Shown piece by piece: positions 5,114 to 14,244 of a stretch of 17,051 nt of DNA. The stretch comes from Caenibius sp964466155. Its GTDB lineage: Bacteria > Pseudomonadota > Alphaproteobacteria > Sphingomonadales > Sphingomonadaceae. The first letter of the stretch is position 1. Each line of letters begins with the position of its first letter. Below the pieces are notes generated by a model. It saw only the letters and a list, made by a program, of their open reading frames with translations, made no database searches and was not told the origin of the DNA. The stretch spans positions 1 to 17,051 of the forward strand of contig CAYXMY010000061.1 in the NCBI GenBank assembly GCA_964466155.1, given 5' to 3'. The position numbers and the translations under genes were made by a program.

Positions 5114-6514
5114 ATGATGCGTTTGAAGGGAGCTTTGGGGAAAGGGGCCTTGGCCGTGTTAGGGTTGAGCATGGCGGCGGCGGTGCAGGCGCAGGTTCCT
5201 ACCCCGCTACCGCAAGCCACCACGCCGGCGCAGCAGCCGAAAATCCCGCAGGCCATGCCCGCCGGGCAAGTCAAGGAATTGCAAGCGCAGATCGACGGTA
5301 TCCTGGCCAAAAATTCGGCCAGCCTCGTCACGCTGTACAAGGATCTGCACGCCCATCCCGAACTCGCCTTCCAGGAGAAAGCGACCGCGGCCAAGCTGGC
5401 CAAGCTGATGCGCGCGGCAGGCTACACGGTGACCGAAGGCGTGGGCAAGACGGGGATCGTCGCCGTTCTCAAGAATGGCGAAGGGCCGACCGTCCTTATC
5501 CGCACAGCCACGGACGCACTGCCTTTGGAAGAGCGTACCGGGTTGCCTTATGCGAGCAAGGCGGTCGCGACTTATATGGGCAAGGAAACCCCGGTCGCAC
5601 ATGCCTGCGGGCACGATATCCACATGGCCGCCTGGATTGGCACGGCGCGGGTACTGGCGGGAATGAAAGACAAGTGGCACGGGACGCTGGTCTTCGTCGG
5701 GCAACCGGCGGAAGAAGGCGTATCGGGTGCGCGGGCGATGCTGGCCGATGGTTTCATCGAACGGTTCGGCAAGCCCGATTACGGTTTCGCCTTGCATGTC
5801 ACGCCTGCCCCGGTGGGCATGGTCATCTATCGCCCCGGCATCATGAGCACCAATTCGGATAGCCTGGAGCTTACCTTCCATGGCCGGGGTGGGCATGGTT
5901 CCATCCCTTCCGCCGCGATCGATCCGGTCATGATGGCGGCGCGTTTCACGGTCGATGTGCAGAGCGTCATTAGCCGGGAAAAGGAAGCCGATGCCTTTGG
6001 CGTGCTGACCATTGGCGCGATTCAGGCGGGGGAAGCGGGCAATGTCATCCCGGATGACGCGCTGCTGCGCGGCACGATCCGTACCCAAAACGATAAGGTG
6101 CGCACGAAGATTCTCGATGGCATTGGGCGCACGGCGAAGGCGGTGGCGATAATGGCGGGCGCGCCGGAGCCGAGCCTGACCATCACCCCCGGCGGGAAGA
6201 TGGTGATGAACGATACCGCGCTCACCGCCAGCACCGCCGCCGTGTTCAAAAGCGCGTTCGGCATCAATGCCCAGCCGATGAGCCAGCCGATGTCGGGGAG
6301 CGAGGATTTCTCCGAATTCGTGCTGGCGGGCATCCCTTCGGTCTATTTCCTCGTCGGGGGGATCGAGAAGGAGAAGTTCGACGCCGGAATCAAGGCGGGC
6401 AATCTCGCCGTCAACCATTCCCCCGAATTCGCGCCGTTGCCCGAACCCACCATCAGCACCGGGGCCACCGCCATGGCGCTGGCGGTGCTGAATGTCACTC
6501 ATGTCCAACCCTGA
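5114..6514 (+). CDS. Exported M20-family (M20D-like) metallo-amidohydrolase
   Basis: 466 residues (465 from the second ATG). Residues 1-27 form a signal peptide (LKGALGKGALAVLGLSMAAAVQAQ), followed by a Pro/Gln-rich linker to about 50, so it acts in the periplasm or outside. The catalytic core shows DLHAHPELAFQE (78-88), ACGHDIHMA (164-172; C165 and H167 are expected metal ligands), QPAEEG (197-202), ALHVTP (226-231) and NHSPEF (434-439). HGSIPSAAIDP (about 261-271) lies in the lid domain. These match M20D enzymes such as hippurate and indole-acetyl-amino-acid hydrolases, which cleave N-acyl amino acids. The family's R-A-D-M-D-A-L-P reads R-T-A-T-D-A-L-P here. Substrate unknown. Probably controlled by the divergent TetR. 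Confidence 0.93.
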   Translation: MMRLKGALGKGALAVLGLSMAAAVQAQVPTPLPQATTPAQQPKIPQAMPAGQVKELQAQIDGILAKNSASLVTLYKDLHAHPELAFQEKATAAKLAKLMRAAGYTVTEGVGKTGIVAVLKNGEGPTVLIRTATDALPLEERTGLPYASKAVATYMGKETPVAHACGHDIHMAAWIGTARVLAGMKDKWHGTLVFVGQPAEEGVSGARAMLADGFIERFGKPDYGFALHVTPAPVGMVIYRPGIMSTNSDSLELTFHGRGGHGSIPSAAIDPVMMAARFTVDVQSVISREKEADAFGVLTIGAIQAGEAGNVIPDDALLRGTIRTQNDKVRTKILDGIGRTAKAVAIMAGAPEPSLTITPGGKMVMNDTALTASTAAVFKSAFGINAQPMSQPMSGSEDFSEFVLAGIPSVYFLVGGIEKEKFDAGIKAGNLAVNHSPEFAPLPEPTISTGATAMALAVLNVTHVQP

Positions 6515-6530
6515 GCGGGGGGCGACCGGT

Positions 6531-7367
6531 TTAGCCGCCGGTCAACGCCCGCGCGATGGCGGTGAATTCGCCGACCGATAGCGTTTCGGCGCGGCGGGCG
6601 GGATCGATGCCCAGCGTTTCCAGCGCATCCACCGCGCCGGGCAGGCCTTTCAGGCTTTGCCGCAACATCTTGCGCCGCTGGCCGAAGGCGGCTTCGGTCA
6701 CGCGTTCCAGCACGCGGGCGGAAACGCCTTCCGGCATTGTAGCGGGGGTGACATGGACAATCGCGCTCATCACCTTGGGTGGCGGAGTGAAGGCGCTGCG
6801 ATGCACTTTCATCGCCAGCCGGGCCTGCGATCGCCACTGCGCCAGCACCGCCAGCCTGCCATAAGCGGATGTGCCGGGCGTGGCGGCGATCCGCTGGGCG
6901 ACTTCCATCTGGAACATCAACGTCAGGCTGGACCATTGCGGCGGCCAGTCCTCCCCCGATAGCCAGCCGGTGAACAGCGCGGTGCCGACATTGTAGGGCA
7001 GATTGGCGGCCACGGCGTAAGGTTCGTCAAACAAGCTGGCCGGATCGATGGCCAGCGCATCGCCTTCGATCACGTGCAACTGACCGGGGAAAGCTTCCCC
7101 CAGTTCGGCCAGGGCAGGCAGGCAGCGCCGGTCCATCTCGATGGCGGTCACCCGCGCGCCCGCGCGCAGCAGCGCACGGGTCAGGCCGCCGGGGCCAGGG
7201 CCGACTTCCAGCACTGGTTTCCCTTCCAGCGGGCCGGGAATGGCGGCGATCCGGTCCAGCAACTGCTCATCGAGCAGGAAGTTCTGCCCCAGCGCCTTGG
7301 AAGCGGACAAGCCGTGTCGGGCGATGATATCGCGGATCGGGGGAAGGGAAGGCAGCGTGCGGTTCAT
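6531..7367 (-). CDS. rsmA: 16S rRNA (adenine1518-N6/adenine1519-N6)-dimethyltransferase
   Basis: 278 residues, near the E. coli KsgA length (273). It dimethylates two adjacent adenines in the 3' helix of 16S rRNA using S-adenosylmethionine, a late step of small-subunit maturation. Seen: KALGQNFLLD (25-33, the family's N-terminal motif), EVGPGPGGLT (54-63, SAM motif I), EMD (77-79), GDAL (102-105), the catalytic NLPYN (122-126), FTPPPKV (193-199) and FGQRRKMLRQSLK (228-240). The ATG at 7365-7367 fits the family start; SD is weak. It lies 50 nt after pdxA in the same direction, the usual surA-pdxA-rsmA order. It converges with the M20 gene across 16 nt. Confidence 0.97.
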   Translation of the reverse strand: MNRTLPSLPPIRDIIARHGLSASKALGQNFLLDEQLLDRIAAIPGPLEGKPVLEVGPGPGGLTRALLRAGARVTAIEMDRRCLPALAELGEAFPGQLHVIEGDALAIDPASLFDEPYAVAANLPYNVGTALFTGWLSGEDWPPQWSSLTLMFQMEVAQRIAATPGTSAYGRLAVLAQWRSQARLAMKVHRSAFTPPPKVMSAIVHVTPATMPEGVSARVLERVTEAAFGQRRKMLRQSLKGLPGAVDALETLGIDPARRAETLSVGEFTAIARALTGG

Positions 7368-7417
7368 ATTGCCGCCTGCTGTGCCAGCATCGTGGGCACA
7401 GGGGAAGAGCGCTCTAT

Positions 7418-8431
7418 CTAATCCGCCGCCCCGGCCAGGCGGCGGGCGGCCGCGGAGCCCGCCATGCGGATTGCCGCGATCATCGCGCCCGGATCCGCCA
7501 CTCCCTTGCCGGCTATGCCGAAGGCGGTGCCATGATCGGGCGAGGTGCGCACGATGGGCAGGCCCAGCGTCATGTTCACCCCGTTGTCGAAATCGAGCGC
7601 TTTCAACGGGATCAGCGCCTGATCGTGATACATGCACAGCGCGACATCGAATGTATCGCGGGCATGGGGGGAAAAGAGCGAATCCGCTGGATGCGGCCCG
7701 GTTACATCGATCCCTTCGGCGCGCAGCACGGCAATGGCGGGGGCGATGATCCGCTGCTCCTCATCCCCCATGCGGCCTTCTTCGCCCGCATGGGGATTGA
7801 GCGCGCATACGGCGAGGCGCGGCCTGGCGATCCCGAAATCGCGGCGCAGACCGGCGGCGGTAATCCGGGCGCGGTTGCAGATGAGATCCTGCGTAATCAT
7901 CGCGGGAACGCGGGCAAGCGCGCAATGGACAGTGAGCGGAACGGTGCGCAATTGCGGCCCGGCCAGCATCATCACCGCATTTTCCGCTGAAATTCCGCTG
8001 GCTTCGGCGACGAATTCGGTCTGCCCCGGATGGCGGAAGCCGATTTCGGCCAGCCGCGCCTTGGCAATCGGCCCCGTCACCACCCCGCAAGCGTGCCCTT
8101 TCACCGCGAGCTGCGTGGCCTGTGTGAGCGAGGCAAGGGCCAGATGCGCGCCCACGGTGCCTGGCTCCCCCGGCGTATAAGGTGCATCGTCCAGCCCGAG
8201 CACGGGCAGGGCGTGAGGGAAAACGCCTGCCGCTTCTGCCGGATCGGCAATCGGCTGCACGCTGATGGCGAGGCCGCGCTGCCGGGCGGCGGCGGCCAGC
8301 AGATTGGCGCCGCCCACCGCGAAGAAGGGGCGCAATCCGTCCGCATCGCGCCGCACCCAGGCGGCGCAGATCAGTTCCGGCCCGACGCTGGCGGGATCGC
8401 CCAGCGAAACCGCAAGCGCACCGGCCGTCAT
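7418..8431 (-). CDS. pdxA: 4-hydroxythreonine-4-phosphate dehydrogenase
   Basis: 337 residues (E. coli 329). It oxidises 4-phospho-hydroxy-L-threonine with NAD+ in the deoxyxylulose-phosphate-dependent route to pyridoxal phosphate. Seen: SLGDPASVGPEL (9-20), GVVTGPIAKA (116-125), RHPGQTEF (133-140), NPHAGEEG (212-219), YHDQALIPLK (268-277) and RTSPDHGTAF (295-304). H134, H213 and H269 are the expected metal-binding histidines by alignment from memory. It starts 4 nt after the surA stop, so the two are likely co-translated, and precedes rsmA. Confidence 0.97.
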   Translation of the reverse strand: MTAGALAVSLGDPASVGPELICAAWVRRDADGLRPFFAVGGANLLAAAARQRGLAISVQPIADPAEAAGVFPHALPVLGLDDAPYTPGEPGTVGAHLALASLTQATQLAVKGHACGVVTGPIAKARLAEIGFRHPGQTEFVAEASGISAENAVMMLAGPQLRTVPLTVHCALARVPAMITQDLICNRARITAAGLRRDFGIARPRLAVCALNPHAGEEGRMGDEEQRIIAPAIAVLRAEGIDVTGPHPADSLFSPHARDTFDVALCMYHDQALIPLKALDFDNGVNMTLGLPIVRTSPDHGTAFGIAGKGVADPGAMIAAIRMAGSAAARRLAGAAD

Positions 8432-8435
8432 CGGA

Positions 8436-9815
8436 TCAGTTGTAATCGATCACCGCATCGCGGCGAAGGTCGCGCAGATAGCGCTGCGCGCGCTTGTTCA
8501 CGCGTTCGTCTTCCATCTGCGACATCAGATCGTCGAAGCTGGGGCCTGCGCTGACCTGCGCTTCGTCACGGCCGCACAGCATGAGCGCGCTGATCCCGTC
8601 CTTGGCGGAGCCGAACGGGGGCGTCGTCTGCCCGATCTGCAGCGACATCATCAACTGCTGCAACGCCGGGGGCAAATCGCGAATGCGGACATTGTCGTTG
8701 GAAACGACGTGCGCGCCCATCGCTTGCGCCGTTGCATCGACATCGCCGCACCCTTTCATCTGCTTCACGCTCTGCGCGAAAGCAGCCGCTTTCTGCTGGG
8801 CTTGCGCATCGGTGCTGCCCGGCGGGAGGGGCATCGAAATCTGCTTGAGGCTGAGCACGGCATCGCGCGGATCGGCCATCAGCACTTGCCGCTTGTCGAT
8901 CAGGTAGAGGATCGAATAACCGCCCGACACCTCGACCGGGCCGACCAACTGGCCGCGTTCCATGCTACGGGCCACGGTCGCCAGTTCGGTCGGCAATTGC
9001 GCAAGACGCACCCAGCCGAGATCGCCGCCTACCGCAGCGGTGGACGCTTCGGAGAACTGGCGGGCATAAGCGACGAAGCTGGCCCCCTGGCCAAGCTGCT
9101 GGACGATCTTCTTGGCGTTTTCGAACACCGCCGCCTTATTCTGCGAATTGGCTGACAGATAGATTTCGCCGATCCGGTATTCGCTGGTGCCGCGCTGCGC
9201 CTGCATGCGCTGCATCAGTTCCTTCACTTCTTCTTCCGAGACATTGACGAAGGGCTGGACATTGCGCCGCAACAGGCGCTGCCAGGCGAGTTCGCCCTGT
9301 ATCTGCCGCTTGAGCGAGGCGGAGGAAGAGCCGATCTTTTGCAGATAGGCATCCATCGCCTGCGTGTTCTGGCCGAAGTTCTGCGCCGCGACGCGGGCAT
9401 ACGTCTGATCGATTTCCGCCTGTTCGACTTCGATCTTCTGCGCGCGGGCTTCCTGGATTTCGAGCGTTTCGTCGATCAGGTTGCGCAGCACCTGCAGGCG
9501 TAGACGTTCCTTTTCATCCGGGCTGATCGATTGGCCGTTGTTGGCCGAGAGAATCAGCGCCAGCCGCTGATCGATGTCGGTGCCGGTGATGATCTCGCTG
9601 TTCACCCGCACCGCGGCGCGGCGGTTGTTGGGATCGTTCTGGCCGAAGATCTGCAGATTCTGCGGAATGTTGAGCCCGCCGGATGAGGCGTTGGCGGCGG
9701 GGATCGCATCCTCGCTCGCCTCTTGCGCCACGGTGGGGGCCGTGCCGGACATGAGCAAGGCAAACGCAGTGCAGAGTGCAACGCGCCGGGAAGGAGTTTT
9801 ACGCAGGGTCGTCAT
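8436..9815 (-). CDS. surA: SurA-like periplasmic chaperone / peptidyl-prolyl isomerase
   Basis: 459 residues (E. coli SurA 428). It escorts outer-membrane proteins through the periplasm and isomerises prolyl bonds. A signal peptide covers about 1-31 (RRVALCTAFALLMSGTAPTVAQ). A SurA N-terminal helical domain spans about 65-205, including AVRVNSEIITGTDIDQRLAL. A parvulin domain at about 212-308 has YRIGEIYL, ARQFSEASTAAVGGDLGWV and YSILYLIDKR. A second, more diverged parvulin-like region covers about 320-416, then a basic C-terminal helix. The ATG at 9813-9815 is preferred to a TTG at 9861-9863 because it puts the signal peptide at the N-terminus; its SD is poor. Downstream of lptD (its client in E. 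coli) by 156 nt. Confidence 0.93.
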   Translation of the reverse strand: MTTLRKTPSRRVALCTAFALLMSGTAPTVAQEASEDAIPAANASSGGLNIPQNLQIFGQNDPNNRRAAVRVNSEIITGTDIDQRLALILSANNGQSISPDEKERLRLQVLRNLIDETLEIQEARAQKIEVEQAEIDQTYARVAAQNFGQNTQAMDAYLQKIGSSSASLKRQIQGELAWQRLLRRNVQPFVNVSEEEVKELMQRMQAQRGTSEYRIGEIYLSANSQNKAAVFENAKKIVQQLGQGASFVAYARQFSEASTAAVGGDLGWVRLAQLPTELATVARSMERGQLVGPVEVSGGYSILYLIDKRQVLMADPRDAVLSLKQISMPLPPGSTDAQAQQKAAAFAQSVKQMKGCGDVDATAQAMGAHVVSNDNVRIRDLPPALQQLMMSLQIGQTTPPFGSAKDGISALMLCGRDEAQVSAGPSFDDLMSQMEDERVNKRAQRYLRDLRRDAVIDYN

Positions 9816-9971
9816 TACCACTCGAGCAATCCTGTTACCGGCGCCGATATGGCGCCATCCCAAACTTACGGGGAGGCTCTGCCGCCGGGCGGCTTAACCG
9901 AAGCTGAGCCCCGCCGATAGCGTGTTTGCGGGGCCGTGCCAACGTCTGCGCGACATAGCGGGCATGTCCCC

Positions 9972-12218
9972 TTACCGGAAGCCGATATTGCGCAGGGCGA
10001 AGAAGATCTGGAAGCGGTTGTCGGCCTTGGCGTCGCCGCTGTTGGCATAGTCGTGCAGCCAGGTGGCCCCGAATTCGAGACAATCGTCCTGATAGGCGAA
10101 GCCGAGGCGCGTACGCAGCGGTTCGAAGCCATCGGATACGGCCAGCGGATCTTCCGAACGGTCGGTTAGATTGATGACGCCCGAACCGAAGATCGACCAG
10201 TAATTGGCGAAGGCGACGCGGCCCGCAAAACGCAGTTCTTCGCGGTCCTGCAAATCTTCCACTTCGTCGATATTGCGGTTGAGGCGCAGATAACCGATTT
10301 CGGCATACGTCTTGCGCGAACCGATGGAGGCGGAAATTTCGTTGCGGCGCACAGCGAAGCTGTTCTTGTCGATCCGGAAGCGGTGCGTCAGGCTGACGAA
10401 ATCGCGGAAGCGGACTTCCGTGCGGCCGACGAAATCGGAGAAATGGCCGCTGAGGCCGGTGCCGTTGGGGAGAATCTGGCTGCTGGTGTTGAAGCTGTAG
10501 GATTGGCCGACGGTGCTTTTGATCTGCCAGCCGGGCCGGTCGAGCTGCCAGTCGAAACCGTAAGTGATCCGTGTTCCGTCCTCCACCCGGTCATACCCGG
10601 GAAAGCGGTTCAGCGCGAAGAGGTTGCTGTCTTCCAGATCGATTGCGCGGGCATCTTCGTTTGGGACGTTGAGATTGCTGATCTTGGGTGAGGTGACGAG
10701 TTGCAGGCGGGGGGTGAAGACCTGCGTTCCGCCGAAGACCGAGCCGACGAACGGCCATTTGACATCGACCGCCGCCAGCGCGACCCCGCGCGTCTGCCAG
10801 CCCGGCAGGCCGCGATAGATGGCGGTCGTGGTCAGGTCGTTGTCGCTCGAATGATAGAGATCGCCGCGCAGCAGCCCGGTGAAGGTGACGACCTGCCCCA
10901 TGGGGGTGATGAGGCTGCGATCCCATTTGGCAAGCGCGAAGGCGCGCTGCGTATCCTGCCCCGCCGTGCGGCTGATGGCGAGGCTGTTGACCTGCACTTC
11001 GAGCTTGCCGCCCAGTATCGGATCGGCAAAGCGGCGGCGATATTCGAGAATCGGCAAGGCCACCGGCACCTGGCCCTGATCGGTCGTGGTGATCATCGTC
11101 TGCATCGCCCAGCCGGAGAGCGAGAAGTAAGTGTTGTCGCCAATGCGTTCGAGATCGATGGTCGAACGCAGACGGTCATCCCGGCTGATGTTGTAGCGGC
11201 GCAGGAAAGTGCGGTCGCTCGCTATGCGCCCGGAAAAGGTCAGGCTCCAGTTCTGGTCGAACTGATAGCGGCCGTTGGTTTCCAGATAGCCGCGCCAGTC
11301 GGTTTGCTCGACCGTGCCGGAAATCGGGATGCGCGCGCTGCGGGTGATGTAGCCGGTCGCCTGCAACGCCCCCTTGTCGAACAGGCCGTGGTATTTCAGC
11401 CGCAGCATCGGCGGGGCTTCGGTGAAGACGTAGCCTGTGGCCTCGACATCCTGATTGGGCGCGAGCCGGGCATAATAGCTGGCCGACAGTTCCAGCCCGT
11501 TGTTGCCCGAAACGGTGATGCCCGGAATCATCAGGCCGGACCGGGCGCCCCCGTCGGCGCTGATTACGAGGCCCGGCATCGGCACTTGCACCAGGCCGAA
11601 CACTTCCAGCTTCCCGCCGTAGAACCGGATGCTGTTCGTGCTTTGATTGTAGATCACCCGGTCGGCGACCATGCGCCAGCTGGGCTTGCGGCTGCACCCT
11701 GTGGCAGTGACCACGGCGCAACCGGTGTAGGCCGCATCGCTGAGCGTGACGACGCCCAGGTCGTCGCGCACCCCTTCGCGTGCGGCCATGCGGCCCCCTT
11801 CCGCGAAGGCCAGCAGCAGATTGTGCATTGCCCCGGCCTTCAGCGCGTCGGTCAATTCCATGCTGTCGGTGTAGAGCTTGTTGCCGTCTTCATCGATCAT
11901 CACGATGTTGCCGCTGGCGATGATCTGCCCGCTCTTGCGGTTCCAGGTGACGGTCTGGGCGTCCAGCGTCTGCCCTTCGCTGCGCAGGATCACATTGCCG
12001 CGGGCGATGACGATATCGGACTGCGAATCGTATTCCACCTGGTTGGCTTCGAAGCCGACTTCGCGTTGTTTTTGCGGTTCCTGCGCCGGGGCCGCGTCTT
12101 GCGCGAACACAGCCGTGGGGGCGCCCATCGCCAGCAGAAATGCGGCGATTGCGATCGAATGAGGGTGACGCAGGCGTCGTGAGGGAATGTGCAACGAGAG
12201 TGCGGCGTCCGGGTGCAT
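9972..12218 (-). CDS. lptD: LPS-assembly protein LptD
   Basis: 748 residues (E. coli 784). LptD with LptE forms the outer-membrane translocon that inserts lipopolysaccharide. Signal region is about 15-39 (RRLRHPHSIAIAAFLLAMGA, ending VFAQ). An OstA-type jellyroll covers about 55-165, with VEYDSQSDIVIARGNVILRS and NIVMIDEDGNKLYTDSMELT. Repeating amphipathic strands of the barrel run from about 240 to the end. Cys is at 167, 175 (GC...GCSRKPSW) and 713, fewer than the four in E. coli. The ATG at 12216-12218 is chosen for the signal peptide. The frame stays open another 481 codons upstream, but that is antisense to pepA. First gene of the lptD-surA-pdxA-rsmA cluster, divergent from pepA. Confidence 0.96.
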   Translation of the reverse strand: MHPDAALSLHIPSRRLRHPHSIAIAAFLLAMGAPTAVFAQDAAPAQEPQKQREVGFEANQVEYDSQSDIVIARGNVILRSEGQTLDAQTVTWNRKSGQIIASGNIVMIDEDGNKLYTDSMELTDALKAGAMHNLLLAFAEGGRMAAREGVRDDLGVVTLSDAAYTGCAVVTATGCSRKPSWRMVADRVIYNQSTNSIRFYGGKLEVFGLVQVPMPGLVISADGGARSGLMIPGITVSGNNGLELSASYYARLAPNQDVEATGYVFTEAPPMLRLKYHGLFDKGALQATGYITRSARIPISGTVEQTDWRGYLETNGRYQFDQNWSLTFSGRIASDRTFLRRYNISRDDRLRSTIDLERIGDNTYFSLSGWAMQTMITTTDQGQVPVALPILEYRRRFADPILGGKLEVQVNSLAISRTAGQDTQRAFALAKWDRSLITPMGQVVTFTGLLRGDLYHSSDNDLTTTAIYRGLPGWQTRGVALAAVDVKWPFVGSVFGGTQVFTPRLQLVTSPKISNLNVPNEDARAIDLEDSNLFALNRFPGYDRVEDGTRITYGFDWQLDRPGWQIKSTVGQSYSFNTSSQILPNGTGLSGHFSDFVGRTEVRFRDFVSLTHRFRIDKNSFAVRRNEISASIGSRKTYAEIGYLRLNRNIDEVEDLQDREELRFAGRVAFANYWSIFGSGVINLTDRSEDPLAVSDGFEPLRTRLGFAYQDDCLEFGATWLHDYANSGDAKADNRFQIFFALRNIGFR

Positions 12219-12317
12219 GGCTTGCCTATCGCATTGCCCGCCCCTAACTGCAACGGCAGTATCATCATCGGGACGCCGGACATGCCCGGATCGCCCCGTC
12301 AAGCAGCCGGAGCATCC

Positions 12318-13778
12318 ATGAAGATCCAGTTCGCCAGCCAGCCCGACGCATCCATCCGCCTGCAGGCCCGGATTGTGGATAAGGACCAGCTTCCCGCCGA
12401 TCTCGAACCGCTGGCGCGCGCCGGGGCGGAAGCGGCCCGCTTCACTGGCAAGACGGGGCAGGTGTTCGAAACCTTTGTGGAACGCAATGGGGCCGTGGTG
12501 CGTCTGGCGCTGGCCGGGGCGGGCGATCCCGCCGATGCGGACCGGCTGAGCGCGCTGGAGCGGGCCGGGGCCGCGCTCGCCGCAAAATACCGCGCTTCGG
12601 GCGAAACGGCGATGGCGCTCGATCTCGCAGGGGCCGTCGCCACGGCGGAACAGGCGGCGGCGGTTCTGCTCGGCCTGCGGCTGCGCGGCTGGCGGCACGA
12701 TGTCTATCGCACGACCTTGCCCGCCGATCAGAAGGCTTCGCTCGAACAGGTGAGCGTGACCGGCGCACCCGATGGAAGCGCCGCCGCATGGGATGTGGAG
12801 GCCGCGATTGCCGAAGGGGTGGAATTCACCAAGCAACTGGTCACCGAACCGGCCAACGTGATCTACCCGGAAAGCTTCGTCGCCGCCTGCCGTGAACGCT
12901 TCGCCGGGACCGATATCGAAATCACCGTGCTGGACGAAGCGGATATGCGCGCGCTCGGCATGGGGGCGCTGCTGGGCGTGGCGCAAGGTTCCGCCCGCCC
13001 GCCGCGCCTGCTGGCGCTCAGGTGGAATGGTGGTGCGGCCGGTAAGAAGCCGGTGGCCTTCGTGGGCAAGGGGGTGACGTTCGATACCGGCGGCATCTCG
13101 ATCAAGCCCGCCGCCGGGATGGAAGACATGAAGTGGGACATGGGCGGTGCGGGCGCCGTGGCGGGCACGATGCTGGCGCTGGCGCTGCGCAAGGCGAAAG
13201 CGAATGTCGTCGGCGTGTGTGGCCTGGTGGAGAACATGCCCGATGGCAACGCGCAGCGGCCGGGCGATGTCGTCACCACGATGGCAGGCAAGACGGTGGA
13301 AGTAATCAACACCGATGCCGAAGGGCGGCTGGTGCTGAGCGATGCGCTGACCTGGACCCAACGGACGTATGAGCCGACCGCGATTGTCGATCTGGCGACG
13401 CTGACGGGCGCGATACTCATTTCGCTGGCGCACGAATATGCGGGCCTGTTCAGCAATGACGACGATCTGGCCGCCAAGCTTGATGCGGCAGGCAAAGAAA
13501 GCGGGGACCGGCTGTGGCGTTTTCCCATCGGCCCGGCGTTCGACAAGATGATCGACAGCCCGATTGCCGATATGAAGAATGTCGGCCCGCGCTATGGCGG
13601 TTCGATCACGGCGGCGCAGTTCATCCAGCGCTTTATCGAGAAGGACACCCCCTGGGCGCACCTCGATATCGCGGGCACGGTGTGGACCGACAAGCCGGGC
13701 GCGACCTGGGATCGGGGGGCGACCGGCTTCGGCGTGCGCCTGCTCGACCGTTTCGTGCGCGACAATTACGAAGGCTGA
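12318..13778 (+). CDS. pepA: Leucyl aminopeptidase (M17 family)
   Basis: 486 residues (E. coli 503). A cytosolic two-metal enzyme, usually hexameric, that removes N-terminal residues, especially Leu. All expected active-site positions are present: K251, D256, K263, D274, D333, E335 and R337, within GKGVTFDTGGISIKP (250-264) and the family signature NTDAEGRL (331-338). Spacing between them equals that in E. coli PepA. The N-terminal domain (1-150) is diverged, as is normal. The ATG at 12318 has GGAG six bases upstream. Divergent from lptD over 99 bp, and followed after 28 nt by holC, as in many proteobacteria. In E. coli PepA also binds DNA; nothing here tests that. Confidence 0.97.
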   Translation: MKIQFASQPDASIRLQARIVDKDQLPADLEPLARAGAEAARFTGKTGQVFETFVERNGAVVRLALAGAGDPADADRLSALERAGAALAAKYRASGETAMALDLAGAVATAEQAAAVLLGLRLRGWRHDVYRTTLPADQKASLEQVSVTGAPDGSAAAWDVEAAIAEGVEFTKQLVTEPANVIYPESFVAACRERFAGTDIEITVLDEADMRALGMGALLGVAQGSARPPRLLALRWNGGAAGKKPVAFVGKGVTFDTGGISIKPAAGMEDMKWDMGGAGAVAGTMLALALRKAKANVVGVCGLVENMPDGNAQRPGDVVTTMAGKTVEVINTDAEGRLVLSDALTWTQRTYEPTAIVDLATLTGAILISLAHEYAGLFSNDDDLAAKLDAAGKESGDRLWRFPIGPAFDKMIDSPIADMKNVGPRYGGSITAAQFIQRFIEKDTPWAHLDIAGTVWTDKPGATWDRGATGFGVRLLDRFVRDNYEG

Positions 13779-13806
13779 TGGCGGGAAGCCGGGGCAGGCA
13801 CGGCGG

Positions 13807-14244
13807 ATGCGCGTCGATTTCTATCAGTTGAGCCGCGATCCGGTGGAACTGGTCGTCCCGCTGATCGCGCGGGCGACCCGCGCCGCGGGGGAGCGGCTGC
13901 TGGTCGTTTCGGGCGACGATGCCGCGCTCGACAGGATCGGCCATGCGCTGTGGGACCGTCTGCCCGAAGCGTTCCTCGCCCATGGCCGGGCGGGGGAACC
14001 GCACGAGGCGCGCCAGCCGATCCTCCTTTCCGGACAGCCTGAGGCGGGCAACGGCGCGCGGTTCGTGGCGCTGGCCGATGGGCAATGGCGGGAGGAGGCC
14101 AGAGGCTTCGACCGGGCGTTCCTGCTGTTCGGCGATGCGGAACTGGATGGTGCGCGCGCCTGTTGGCGCATGCTGGGCGGCCTGGACGATGTCGAACGGC
14201 GGTTCTGGAAGCAGGACGGCGGCAAATGGCGGGAAGGGCCTTAG
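13807..14244 (+). CDS. holC: DNA polymerase III chi subunit
   Basis: 145 residues (E. coli 147). Chi links the clamp-loader complex to single-stranded DNA binding protein. Recognisable family features are the MRVDFYQL start, LLVVSGDDAALDRIGHALWDRLP in outline (31-53), FLAHG (56-60), QPILLS (70-75), and the C-terminal FWKQDGGKW (133-141). The ATG at 13807 fits the family start; the SD is weak, suggesting coupling to pepA, whose stop is 28 nt earlier. pepA-holC is a conserved pair. Function is by homology; the E. coli residues contacting SSB were not checked. Confidence 0.93.
   Translation: MRVDFYQLSRDPVELVVPLIARATRAAGERLLVVSGDDAALDRIGHALWDRLPEAFLAHGRAGEPHEARQPILLSGQPEAGNGARFVALADGQWREEARGFDRAFLLFGDAELDGARACWRMLGGLDDVERRFWKQDGGKWREGP

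Noticed and set aside
5207..6508. Long minus-strand open frame (~430 codons) opposite the M20 gene
   Set aside because: Very Arg/Asp/His-rich translation with no domain; the M20 frame carries all catalytic motifs.
6524..6543. Hairpin GACCGG/CCGGTC between the convergent M20 and rsmA genes as a terminator
   Set aside because: Only a 6-bp stem, no T-tract on either strand, and it overlaps the rsmA stop codon; too weak to call.
10701..12182. Long plus-strand open frame (~490 codons) opposite lptD
   Set aside because: Arg/Gly/Ala/His-rich composition with no recognisable motif and no SD; a mirror of lptD codon bias.
12219..12317. Promoter elements in the lptD/pepA divergent region
   Set aside because: Candidate hexamers (TTGCCC/TATCAT for pepA, TTGCAG/GATAGG for lptD) have bad spacing or poor matches. 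A promoter must exist here but I cannot place it.
12219..13661. The lptD frame stays open for 481 more codons upstream
   Set aside because: It is fully antisense to pepA, whose active-site residues are all intact. The predicted peptide is rich in Arg, His and Gly, as expected of a shadow frame in high-GC DNA. The LptD signal peptide fixes the start at 12218.
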